64,000 nt of DNA from Bacteroidota bacterium (GTDB lineage Bacteria > Bacteroidota > Bacteroidia > Cytophagales > Cyclobacteriaceae), in the NCBI GenBank assembly GCA_023412765.1, contig JAEZBX010000349.1, positions 9,749 to 73,748 of the forward strand. The letters run 5' to 3'. A program made the translations under genes and the position numbers. This document shows positions 52,028 through 60,104 of this stretch, piece after piece; the first letter of the stretch is position 1; each line of letters begins with the position of its first letter. A model generated the notes under the pieces. It did not search any database. It had not been told where the DNA came from and was given only the letters and a program-made list of their open reading frames with translations.

Positions 52028-53743
52028 ATGATTAAAAATCAAAAACTAAATCTTCTCCTGGTCGCACTGCTGATTTTCACTGCATGCACCCCTAAGAAAT
52101 CAGCCAGCCTGGTAGTTAAGGGTGGTAAGATCTATACAGTAAACAACGGCAACGAAGTAGCGGAGGCAATTGCCGTTGACGAAAACAAGATCGTTTTTGT
52201 AGGATCAGAAGCAGACGTGCGTGAATATATTGGCGACAACACTGAGGTGATCGACCTTGCAGGTAAAATCCTGACACCTGGATTTATCGAAGGTCATGGT
52301 CATCTAATGGGTGTAGGCTACAACGAGCTCAATCTCAATTTAGCCGATGTCAAGAGCTATGAAGAAATGATTGAGCGCGTCAAAGAAGCAGCGTCAAAAT
52401 CTGCACCGGGAGAATGGATCCTTGGAAGGGGATGGCATCAGGATAAATGGGATATGAAACCAGACGTTACAGTAAAAGGATTTCCAGTACACAAAGCACT
52501 AAGCGAAGTTTCACCCGATAATCCTGTCTTCCTCCGGCATGCAAGTGGGCATGCTGCATTTGCCAATGCCAAGGCGATGGAAATGTCGGGAGTAAATACA
52601 CTTTCGAAAGAGAAATTTAAAAATGAAGAAGGGGAAGGAGGAGAAGTAATCCGCGATGCTCTCGGCAATCCAACGGGATTATTCAACGAACGCGCCATGT
52701 ATCTGATCGATCAGCACATTCCTGACAATTCCAGTGAGACCGACGCGCGCGCGTTGGAACTTGCAATCAATGCGTGTCATAGATATGGTATCACCAGCTT
52801 CCACGATGCGGGAGTCAGACGCGACGAAATAGAATTATACCACGACTTTAAGCGACAAGGCAAGTTAGGAATCGGTCTCTATGTGATGGTAACGGGTACC
52901 GACCCGGCGCTTGTCTATGACTGGTTAAAGAGAGGACCCGAAATCGATTCATTGGGTGGCCTCACGATCCGTTCGATAAAATTGAATTGTGATGGCGCAC
53001 TGGGATCCCGTGGCGCCTGGTTGCTCGAGCCTTATAGCGATCGTCCTGATTTTTCTGGTATGGCTACGTTGTCTATGGATACCGTGATGAAAATTTCTCG
53101 TGAGGCATTGAAACATAATTTTCAGGTTTGTTCACATGCCATAGGGGACCGGGCAAACAGGGAAATTTTAGATCGGTATGAGATAGCCTTTGAAGAGAAT
53201 CCCGCGGATGCAACAAATCATCGATTCAGGATTGAGCATGCTCAGCACATCCACCCCAACGATCTTCCACGGTTTGCAGCTCTCGGAGTGATCCCTGCAA
53301 TGCAGGCGATTCATATGTCATCCGACAGGCCTTGGGCAATCGACCGGCTTGGAGAACGTCGAATAAAAAATGGCGCGTATATGTGGCAGGCCTTACTAAA
53401 GTCGGGAGCAATAATTGTGAACGGTACTGATGCACCCGTGGAGCCGCTGGATCCCATCCCATCTTTTTATGCAGCAGTAACGCGCAAGACATTGAAGGGG
53501 GAACCGGAAGGTGGTTACGAAGCAGAACAAAAGATGACTCGTGAGCAGGCGCTGCGTTCTTATACGATCGACGCTGCTTTTGGGGCGTTTGAAGAGAAGA
53601 TAAAAGGATCCATCGAACCTGGGAAACTCGCTGACTTTACGATTTTCACCCATGATCTGATGACCATTCCCGAAGATTCAATTCTTCATACAAAAGTCTT
53701 TATGACGATTGTGGGCGGTAAGGTGGTCTTTCAAAAGCCTTGA
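52028..53743 (+). CDS. Amidohydrolase lipoprotein (YtcJ-like, amidohydrolase 3)
   Basis: 571 aa. Lipoprotein signal with C20 (LLIFTAC). Composite beta-sandwich at both ends (about 28-85 and 510-571), TIM barrel between. Metal ligands: H-G-H in GFIEGHGHLMG (about 88-98), SHAIGDRAN (about 371-379), RIEHAQHI (about 400-407) and the aspartate in NGTDAPVEP (about 465-473). No carboxylated lysine is evident, as usual for this subgroup. Hydrolysis of an exocyclic amide or a similar bond is expected; the substrate is unknown. Confidence 0.92.
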   Translation: MIKNQKLNLLLVALLIFTACTPKKSASLVVKGGKIYTVNNGNEVAEAIAVDENKIVFVGSEADVREYIGDNTEVIDLAGKILTPGFIEGHGHLMGVGYNELNLNLADVKSYEEMIERVKEAASKSAPGEWILGRGWHQDKWDMKPDVTVKGFPVHKALSEVSPDNPVFLRHASGHAAFANAKAMEMSGVNTLSKEKFKNEEGEGGEVIRDALGNPTGLFNERAMYLIDQHIPDNSSETDARALELAINACHRYGITSFHDAGVRRDEIELYHDFKRQGKLGIGLYVMVTGTDPALVYDWLKRGPEIDSLGGLTIRSIKLNCDGALGSRGAWLLEPYSDRPDFSGMATLSMDTVMKISREALKHNFQVCSHAIGDRANREILDRYEIAFEENPADATNHRFRIEHAQHIHPNDLPRFAALGVIPAMQAIHMSSDRPWAIDRLGERRIKNGAYMWQALLKSGAIIVNGTDAPVEPLDPIPSFYAAVTRKTLKGEPEGGYEAEQKMTREQALRSYTIDAAFGAFEEKIKGSIEPGKLADFTIFTHDLMTIPEDSILHTKVFMTIVGGKVVFQKP

Positions 53744-53796
53744 AAAGGAAAAAAGGAAGGCGTAGTTCCTTCCCTTTATGTTCCATCGTTTAGCTT

Positions 53797-54201
53797 CTAT
53801 ACTTTAAGATATTTCATTGCCTTTGACTTCACCATCTCGCGATCTGCAGTAATGGTCGGGTCACTGTAGACATGTTGCGAAACTTCACCGACAACAGATT
53901 TCTTGAATCCCAGTTTGTCAGCAATTCTTTCGCAGAAAACAATCTCGCTGCGGAATACCTGGCCGTCCATCTTCATCAATTGGATGAGGTGGTACAGGTG
54001 CTCAAACTTCTCGTCGCTAGTCAGAGAGTCCATACCTCCGATTGGGCGAGGGTTTTGCAGCATGGCGTCCACTTCTTCCTTCGCAATCCCATTAGCTTTA
54101 CCAATAGTATGAATAAGCTTTGATTCACGCGACGCTACATTTCTATCGCTGGCAGCCAGATTGATTAGAACATTCAGTTCCGATTTCTTGTCGAAAATCA
54201 T
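53797..54201 (-). CDS. TerB-like helical protein
   Basis: 134 aa, all helical. It resembles the tellurite-resistance TerB/DUF533 fold: helix NVLINLAASDRNVASRESKLIHTIGKANG (starting near residue 9, quoted in part as LIHTIGKANG), and HLIQLMKMDGQVFRSEIVF near 72-90, each with the small-acidic turn typical of TerB domains. TerB modules bind divalent cations and appear near membrane-stress systems. No other ter genes are nearby. Cytosolic, monocistronic. Confidence 0.75.
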   Translation of the reverse strand: MIFDKKSELNVLINLAASDRNVASRESKLIHTIGKANGIAKEEVDAMLQNPRPIGGMDSLTSDEKFEHLYHLIQLMKMDGQVFRSEIVFCERIADKLGFKKSVVGEVSQHVYSDPTITADREMVKSKAMKYLKV

Positions 54202-54322
54202 AGGTTAAACAAAATTTGTGTATGACAAATGTCTCAAAATGTGCCTAGAAAATCCCTGCAAAAACCACCGTTTTCGTACATCGTCAAAAATAAGCGCTAT
54301 GTGCAATCACACGTGCAACCCT

Positions 54323-54330
54323 TATATTTG
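54323..54330 (+). promoter_or_regulatory. -7 element upstream of the DUF2807 gene
   Basis: TATATTTG is an exact match to the Bacteroidota TAnnTTTG -7 element, 30 bases upstream of the ATG at 54361. The -33 half is weak. Confidence 0.55.
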
Positions 54331-54360
54331 CGCCCTGTCTTTGGGTAAAAATAACCACTC

Positions 54361-55044
54361 ATGAAGCACTTTTTGTTCATATTCTCCATAGTTCTTCTAA
54401 CCAGCGTTGCGGTTCTTGGCCAGAATTCAGAAACAAGGTCGGTAGGCCCATTTTCTGGCATAAAGGCAACTGAAGGAATTGATGTTTTTATAAAAAAAGG
54501 CAGCAAGGAAAGTGTGCGTGTGGAGGTGACAGGTACCTCTCTGGACAATATTATTACAGAGGTCTCAGGTTCCTACTTGCGGGTTCATATGCGCAACGGA
54601 AACCATGGCCGGGTAAATGCCAAGGTCTATGTTACCTACGTGAAGGTGGATAAGATATCAGCAAGCTCGGCAGGAAGCGTTTTTGGAGAAGATGTTCTTG
54701 AGGCTGATGAAATTGAACTTGGCGCATCCAGTGCCGGATCGATCGAAATCACGGTTAAAGCGCAAACAGTAGAGGCAAGCGTGTCGAGTGCAGGTCAGAT
54801 AGAGGTACAGGGTACTACAAAAAGGTTTAGGGTTGATGCGAGCAGCGCCGGGCAGATTGATGCCTATGATCTCGATGCACAACAGGTTACAGCAGAGGCC
54901 TCCGGAGCAGGGTCGATTAAGCTTACCGTTAGTGAAGATCTTGATGCCAATGCGAGCAGCGGCGGTAGCATTAGATACCATGGCAATCCAAATAATTCCA
55001 ATACAAATTCGAGCAGCGGCGGGTCGGTGAAGAAGTCGAATTAG
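54361..55044 (+). CDS. DUF2807 (head-GIN) exported beta-helix-like protein
   Basis: 227 aa. Signal peptide (1-20, ending VLGQN). The head-GIN motif VGPFSGIKATEGIDVFI (about 27-43) leads into a DUF2807 domain. From about residue 98 there are six S-S-A-G or S-G-A-G/S-S-G-G repeats spaced 16-22 residues apart, consistent with rungs of a small right-handed beta-helix with serine/glycine turns. The tail is Asn/Ser rich. Common and abundant in Bacteroidota, usually described as putative auto-transporter adhesins without firm evidence. Confidence 0.82.
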   Translation: MKHFLFIFSIVLLTSVAVLGQNSETRSVGPFSGIKATEGIDVFIKKGSKESVRVEVTGTSLDNIITEVSGSYLRVHMRNGNHGRVNAKVYVTYVKVDKISASSAGSVFGEDVLEADEIELGASSAGSIEITVKAQTVEASVSSAGQIEVQGTTKRFRVDASSAGQIDAYDLDAQQVTAEASGAGSIKLTVSEDLDANASSGGSIRYHGNPNNSNTNSSSGGSVKKSN

Positions 55045-55389
55045 GGAGATGGTTAGGTGTAAGGGGTAGGTAGTGAGTAGTAAGTAGTGAGTAGTAAGTA
55101 GTGAGTAGTGAGTAGTAAGTGGTAAGTGGTAAGTAAGTTCCTGCGATAATTGATCGAGCGCACACCCAAGACCCAATCCACGGGTAACGGTCAAATCTTC
55201 TGGGGCAATTCGCTCTAGCTGTCGGCTGAAGGCTGTTAGCTGACAGCTTCTCTTCAATTTTCCTTCAAAAAATCCTCCGTAATTTGACGTCAGTATGACG
55301 ACATCTACAACGATACCATCCTCATCACTGCAATTTTGGCTATCATTCGACATCAACACGTCAACACGCCAACACATCAACACCTTACC
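55045..55389. repeat. Gap with a 7-mer microsatellite and two dispersed repeats
   Basis: 345 bases without a gene. 55070-55132 holds nine tandem copies of GTRGTRA (GTAGTGA/GTAGTAA/GTGGTAA). 55153-55168 is a 16-mer ATCGAGCGCACACCCA found exactly again at 59928-59943. 55217-55248 is a near copy of the palindrome at 13598-13631 (arms AGCTGTC/GCTGACAGCT). The leader just before the regulator gene repeats CAACAC/CATCAACAC several times. A longer frame on the opposite strand spans this gap and most of the DUF2807 gene, but it reads through microsatellite and is not credible. Confidence 0.8.
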
Positions 55390-56073
55390 ATGAAAGTCCT
55401 GATTATCGAAGATAATGTAGAGCTGGCCCGCAACATTCAGGATTTTCTGCTGCGCGAAGGTTATGTATGTGAATGGAGTTCGACTTGCAATCATGCACTC
55501 GGGAAACTTGGTGCTTTCAATTATGATTGCATAGTACTTGATATAATGCTTCCAGACGGAGACGGCTTGTCAGTGCTTGAGTTTATCAAGGAGCAAAAAA
55601 TTAAAAGCAATGTCCTAATTATTTCAGCTAAGAATTCTCTCGACGACAAGATTCAGGGACTTGATCTGGGTGCCGATGATTACCTCACTAAACCGTTCCA
55701 TCTTCCCGAACTTAACGCGCGGCTTAGAGCCATATATCGAAGAAATGCCCTTGACGGTGACAATACAGTTCGCCACAATGAAATAGAATTAAATACCGTT
55801 TCTATGGAAGCGCGCGTAAATGACATAGTACTTGAATTGACAAAGAAAGAGTTTGACCTGTTGCTGTACTTTCTGACCAACAAAAATCGAGTACTTACAC
55901 GACAATCGCTGGCTGAACACCTATGGGGCGATTACACAGATAACCTGGCCAATTTCGATTTTGTATACCAGCATGTAAAAAATCTCAGGAAAAAAATCAA
56001 TGCCGCCAACGGTAAGGATTATATAGGAACAGTGTATGGCATAGGATACAAATTCGACACAACGATTTCATGA
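55390..56073 (+). CDS. OmpR-family response regulator
   Basis: 227 aa from the ATG at 55390; the in-frame upstream ATG would prepend a low-complexity THQH stretch from the CAACAC-rich leader. Receiver domain with E8, D9 and phospho-acceptor D51 (LDIMLPDGDG), K101 in TKPFH; winged-helix DNA-binding domain (about 125-225) with LTKKEFDLL and the closing GTVYGIGYKF. It overlaps the kinase gene by 4 bases; the pair lies upstream of a TonB-type receptor gene. Confidence 0.94.
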   Translation: MKVLIIEDNVELARNIQDFLLREGYVCEWSSTCNHALGKLGAFNYDCIVLDIMLPDGDGLSVLEFIKEQKIKSNVLIISAKNSLDDKIQGLDLGADDYLTKPFHLPELNARLRAIYRRNALDGDNTVRHNEIELNTVSMEARVNDIVLELTKKEFDLLLYFLTNKNRVLTRQSLAEHLWGDYTDNLANFDFVYQHVKNLRKKINAANGKDYIGTVYGIGYKFDTTIS

Positions 56074-57332
56074 AACTAATAGACCGGCTTACGATTTGGT
56101 ATCTCACTATTACAACGCTTGTACTACTGGCCAGCGGATTAATCGTTTTTTATTTCGTTCAGCGTGAAATTGAAAATGAAGTAAGCAGAAGGTTAAAAAG
56201 AGATATCGATCATGCAGCGAGGCTTCTCGGAAACGGCGTACCGGTTGACAGTGTTAAAGGGCCACAAATCGAAATATCGGAGCTTCCGGTTAATGCCCCC
56301 ATTGTAAGGTTTCAAGTCACCGACTCTATGGGCTACTTTTCCCGAAGGGCATTGGATCGGAAATTTACTGTGGCATCTTCATACAAAGTTGGAAACCGTC
56401 ATTACCATATATCTGCATACAATTTTATTGCTGAGCCAGACGAAATACTTGAAGGCGTCATGCATTCACTAGCCATTACGTTAGTAGTACTGCTGCTCTT
56501 CGTGTGGATAGCCAGTCGCCAGATGTCGAAACAAATTCTGTCAAACTTCAACAAGACTTTGAAGACAATCCAGACTTTTAATCTCAAACAGAAACATCCG
56601 ATGAAGCTCGCCGAAACTCGGACTCATGAATTCAAGGAATTAAATCAGTTTTTGATGAAGATGACAAACAAAGCCCTCGATGACTACAGGTCGTTGAAGG
56701 AATTTTCGGAAAATGCATCGCACGAATTACAAACCCCCTTATCGATCATACGCGGAAAACTGGAACTTCTGCTTGAAACGAATATCGATGAAAAACAGGC
56801 TTCGCTAATTGAAGCCGCTCAAAACGCCGCGCAAAAACTTTCAGCTATCAACCAATCGCTTGCATTACTTACTAAACTGGAAAACCAGGAGTATCGGGTA
56901 GATCAAAAGATGGACTTCAGCAGATTAGTTGAAAACAGCATCGCATCTTTTAAAGAACTTATAGAAATGAAGTCGATCGTATTGACCGCAAACATCGATC
57001 CCAATGTTAATGTAAAACTGAATCCGGTTTTGGCTGACATTTTATTTAACAATCTGATAAGTAATGCAATCCGACATAACTACGTTAGCGGAGGAACAAT
57101 TGATATACATCTGTCATCATCCGGCCTAACCGTTAAGAATACAGGAGATGCATTAAAAATCCCCACAACCGAATTGTTCAAACGTTTTAAGAAAGCTAAG
57201 CAAGGTTCGGAGTCAACAGGATTGGGATTGGCAATCGTTAAACAAATTTGTGACATCAGCAATTTCACTGTTAGCTATGAGTATTCAAACAATATGCACG
57301 AGCTTAACATCATATTTTCACCGGTCACGTAA
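56070..57332 (+). CDS. Sensor histidine kinase partner of the OmpR regulator
   Basis: 420 aa. Helices at about 8-28 and 133-152 enclose a periplasmic domain of about 100 residues. A HAMP-like linker, DHp helix with SENASHELQTPLS (H near 220) and ATPase domain with LFNNLISNAIRHN (N box near 330) follow. The G1 region reads VKNTGDAL, without the usual D-x-G-x-G, but the G2 STGLGLAIVKQI is intact; this short-loop variant is common in Bacteroidota QseC-like kinases. Translationally coupled to the regulator. Confidence 0.92.
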   Translation: MKLIDRLTIWYLTITTLVLLASGLIVFYFVQREIENEVSRRLKRDIDHAARLLGNGVPVDSVKGPQIEISELPVNAPIVRFQVTDSMGYFSRRALDRKFTVASSYKVGNRHYHISAYNFIAEPDEILEGVMHSLAITLVVLLLFVWIASRQMSKQILSNFNKTLKTIQTFNLKQKHPMKLAETRTHEFKELNQFLMKMTNKALDDYRSLKEFSENASHELQTPLSIIRGKLELLLETNIDEKQASLIEAAQNAAQKLSAINQSLALLTKLENQEYRVDQKMDFSRLVENSIASFKELIEMKSIVLTANIDPNVNVKLNPVLADILFNNLISNAIRHNYVSGGTIDIHLSSSGLTVKNTGDALKIPTTELFKRFKKAKQGSESTGLGLAIVKQICDISNFTVSYEYSNNMHELNIIFSPVT

Positions 57333-57426
57333 ACTTCAAAATGTCCTCAAACTGTTTTCAGAACTTTCGGCTGCCAGGTGGGTTAGTGCAGCAGGGGATA
57401 GTTGTGAAAAAAAAAATTAAGAAACG

Positions 57427-59829
57427 ATGAGGTGCTATTTTCTACTAATTCTGTTGTCTTTTTCTGTTGTGACAATTGCTCAGGACAGCGAGCAATCCGG
57501 GCCTTCCATCGACGGTGCAATTGTAGATGAGCAAAAAAATCCAGTACCTTTTGGAAATGTAGCTGTATATCAGCTGCAGGACTCGTCGCTGGTCACCGGC
57601 GGAGTTTCGAATGATCAGGGAAAATTCAGTGTTCCTGTTGAACCGGGGAAATATTTCCTCAGGATAAGTTTTTTATCGTACGATGAAGAGGTTGTTCATA
57701 ATGTCGATGTTTCCAATGGAAATGTTAACGTTGGCGTTGTAACATTGACAGAAAATAGTCAGGTACTGGAAGAAGTCATCGTCAAAGGTGAAAAGGCTAC
57801 TATGGAGCTTCAACTGGACAAGCGCGTTTTCAATATTGAAAAAGACTTGAGCAACGTTGGCAGAAATGCTTCCGACATTTTGGGTAACCTTCCTTCTGTT
57901 ACAGTGGATGTTGATGGGACGGTAAGTCTTCGAGGTAGTGAAAATGTAAGAATACTAATTGATGGAAAACCATCTGGTCTCACCTCACGCGATCCCGAGG
58001 CACTTCGCATGCTTCAGGGAAATTTAATACAAAGTATTGAAGTGATTACGAACCCATCATCGCGTTATGATGCTGCCGGCGAAGTGGGTATTATAAATAT
58101 CGTGTTGAAAAAGAATCAGGATAAAGGCATACATGGAACCTTCAGCGCTAAAGCAGGATATCCTGCAGAATACGGAGGTTCATACAGCATCAACATTCGT
58201 CGAAAGAAAGTCAACCTGTTCTCAAGTTATGGCGTTGAGTACGACAAGCGTCCGGGATGGGGAGAATCATTCCAACAGAATTCGGCTCCCGACAATCAGT
58301 TCGCTTATTCACAACGCAATGACCGAAATCGTCAGGAATTTTCTCACAATTTCACGGTAGGGCTAGACTATTTTTTTAACGATAAGACATCGGTTACAGG
58401 TTCCTTCCTTTACAATACTGGCGATGGTCTGAATACTGCCGAGACGAACTATATCGACTTTGACGAGAATGGCGGAATAATGCGTACAGTGAAACGGACG
58501 GAGCGTGAAAACGAAGATGAAGAAAATATTGAAACAACACTTAATTTCAAAAAAGACTTTGAAGGAAAAGGCCATACACTGACTGCCGATTTTAAATGGA
58601 TCAAAAGTGTGGACAATGAGAGCACAGATTATAGAGAGTCAATTAACGAAGGAATAGATTCATTGCAGCGTTCTATAAATTTTGCTGACGAAATCAATTG
58701 GCTCTTTCAGGCAGATTACATTCGTCCATTTGGTAAGGTTGGTAAAATTGAAGCAGGAGTAAAAACGGCTTCCCGCATTATCAAAAATGATTATGGTCTC
58801 GAGTCCCAGGATTCTGAGGGGCTGACATGGATTCCAATACCACAGTATACAAACCAGCTTGAATATACGGAGCGGATACACGCAGCGTACCTTATGGCCA
58901 GCAACACATTCGGCCGACTGTCTGCGCAGGGAGGAGTAAGAGGCGAACTAACTGATATTTCAACGGAACTGGTGAGTCCTTACACTTATATTCCGCAGGA
59001 TTACTTCAATCTTTTTCCCAGTGCCAGCCTGTCCTACAAGCTGCAGCAAAATAAGACCTTACAATTCAGTTATAGCTACCGTATCAACAGACCACATTTC
59101 AGACAACTGCTCCCATTTTCTGATTTCAGAGACCCAAGAGTACTATTTGGCGGAAACCCCAACCTCCGGCCAGAGTTTACTAATTCAATTGAGTTAGGGT
59201 ATTTGCTCGATTGGGATTTCGGATCGATTTTATCAAATGTGTACTATCGAAAAAGGAAGAATGTCATCGAGCGTATAGTCACTGAGCCCGATTCGGCAGG
59301 AAGGTCAAGGATTGTACCCGTTAACCTCTCGAACGAAAATGCTTATGGGGTGGAGTTTAATCTTTCACTGAATATCCGGGATTGGTGGCGCATCAATACG
59401 AGCGCTAACTTCTATCGCGCGATTACTGAAGGCTCCTATGAAGGTGATGTTCTCGAAAGTGATACCTATACGTGGAATACACGAACGACGTCAAGAATGA
59501 CTTTATTCAAAAATGTGGATTTGCAGGCGTCTTTCAATTACCGGGCTCCGCGCATCACTACGCAGGGTGAGGATTTGTCAATTTATTCAGTAGACCTCGG
59601 GCTATCGCGCGATATCTTCAAGGGAAAGGGGACAATCACGGCAGGCGTGAGGGATTTGTTTAATACGCGCAAGCGTCGCTCTATCATTGAGCGCAACGAC
59701 TATTATTCGCGCTCCACCTTCCAGTGGAGATCCCGGCAATTCACTATCAACTTTACCTACCGACTGAACCGTGAAAAAGAGCGCCAACGCAACAATCAGG
59801 AAGAACAGAGAGGCGATTTCGAGGACTGA
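57427..59829 (+). CDS. TonB-dependent receptor-like outer-membrane beta-barrel protein
   Basis: 800 aa. Signal peptide (1-19), carboxypeptidase-regulatory-like domain (about 27-110, DGAIVDEQKNPVPFGNVAVYQ), plug domain (about 135-225, with VRILIDGKPSGLTSRDPEAL) and a barrel of the OMP_b-brl_3 type to about 780, ending in alternating strands with F-T-Y-R-L and a charged tail KEKERQRNNQEEQRGD. No SusD gene follows, so it is not a SusCD pair. Substrate unknown; metal chelate or peptide uptake are common for this class. It lies 94 bases downstream of the two-component genes that probably control it. Confidence 0.9.
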   Translation: MRCYFLLILLSFSVVTIAQDSEQSGPSIDGAIVDEQKNPVPFGNVAVYQLQDSSLVTGGVSNDQGKFSVPVEPGKYFLRISFLSYDEEVVHNVDVSNGNVNVGVVTLTENSQVLEEVIVKGEKATMELQLDKRVFNIEKDLSNVGRNASDILGNLPSVTVDVDGTVSLRGSENVRILIDGKPSGLTSRDPEALRMLQGNLIQSIEVITNPSSRYDAAGEVGIINIVLKKNQDKGIHGTFSAKAGYPAEYGGSYSINIRRKKVNLFSSYGVEYDKRPGWGESFQQNSAPDNQFAYSQRNDRNRQEFSHNFTVGLDYFFNDKTSVTGSFLYNTGDGLNTAETNYIDFDENGGIMRTVKRTERENEDEENIETTLNFKKDFEGKGHTLTADFKWIKSVDNESTDYRESINEGIDSLQRSINFADEINWLFQADYIRPFGKVGKIEAGVKTASRIIKNDYGLESQDSEGLTWIPIPQYTNQLEYTERIHAAYLMASNTFGRLSAQGGVRGELTDISTELVSPYTYIPQDYFNLFPSASLSYKLQQNKTLQFSYSYRINRPHFRQLLPFSDFRDPRVLFGGNPNLRPEFTNSIELGYLLDWDFGSILSNVYYRKRKNVIERIVTEPDSAGRSRIVPVNLSNENAYGVEFNLSLNIRDWWRINTSANFYRAITEGSYEGDVLESDTYTWNTRTTSRMTLFKNVDLQASFNYRAPRITTQGEDLSIYSVDLGLSRDIFKGKGTITAGVRDLFNTRKRRSIIERNDYYSRSTFQWRSRQFTINFTYRLNREKERQRNNQEEQRGDFED

Positions 59830-59851
59830 TGGGTCAGTGTTATTAAGATAG

Positions 59852-59943
59852 AATCAACGTGTGAAAGGTAATCGGTGAACGGTGATCGGTCTGATAGCCA
59901 TCGGGATTGAAATTGCTGCTTTGTTCAATCGAGCGCACACCCA
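59852..59943. repeat. Solo copies of two dispersed repeat families
   Basis: 59852-59890 contains TCAACGTGT and GGTAATCGGTGAACGGTGAT, matching a type 2 unit of the arrays at 36842-37490. It lies directly after the TonB-receptor gene. 59928-59943 is the exact 16-mer ATCGAGCGCACACCCA also present at 55153-55168; similarity continues weakly for about 25 further bases. Confidence 0.7.
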
Positions 59944-60065
59944 GGCCCCGCACCACGAATAACTATTAACTAATAACCAATAACAAATTCACCCGCCGCA
60001 AACGTATTCTGAATCAAAAGAATAAAATTGAGGGTTATTTTTTAAGCGCATTTCGAAAATTCTGA

Positions 60066-60073
60066 TAGATTTG
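60066..60073 (+). promoter_or_regulatory. -7 element upstream of glutamine synthetase III
   Basis: TAGATTTG fits TAnnTTTG, 31 bases before the ATG at 60105. TTTAAG at 60041-60046 is a possible weak -33 element at 19 bases spacing. Confidence 0.5.
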
Positions 60074-60104
60074 GGCGCAAAATAAGTTAAAATCCAAACC
60101 ATCT

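Noticed and set aside
53754..53778. Terminator after the amidohydrolase gene
   Set aside because: Only a 6-bp stem with a short T run; too weak to list as a feature.
54658..55494. 278-codon open frame on the minus strand
   Set aside because: It runs antisense through the DUF2807 gene and the GTRGTRA microsatellite, and its low-complexity YSLLTTHY content comes from the repeat.
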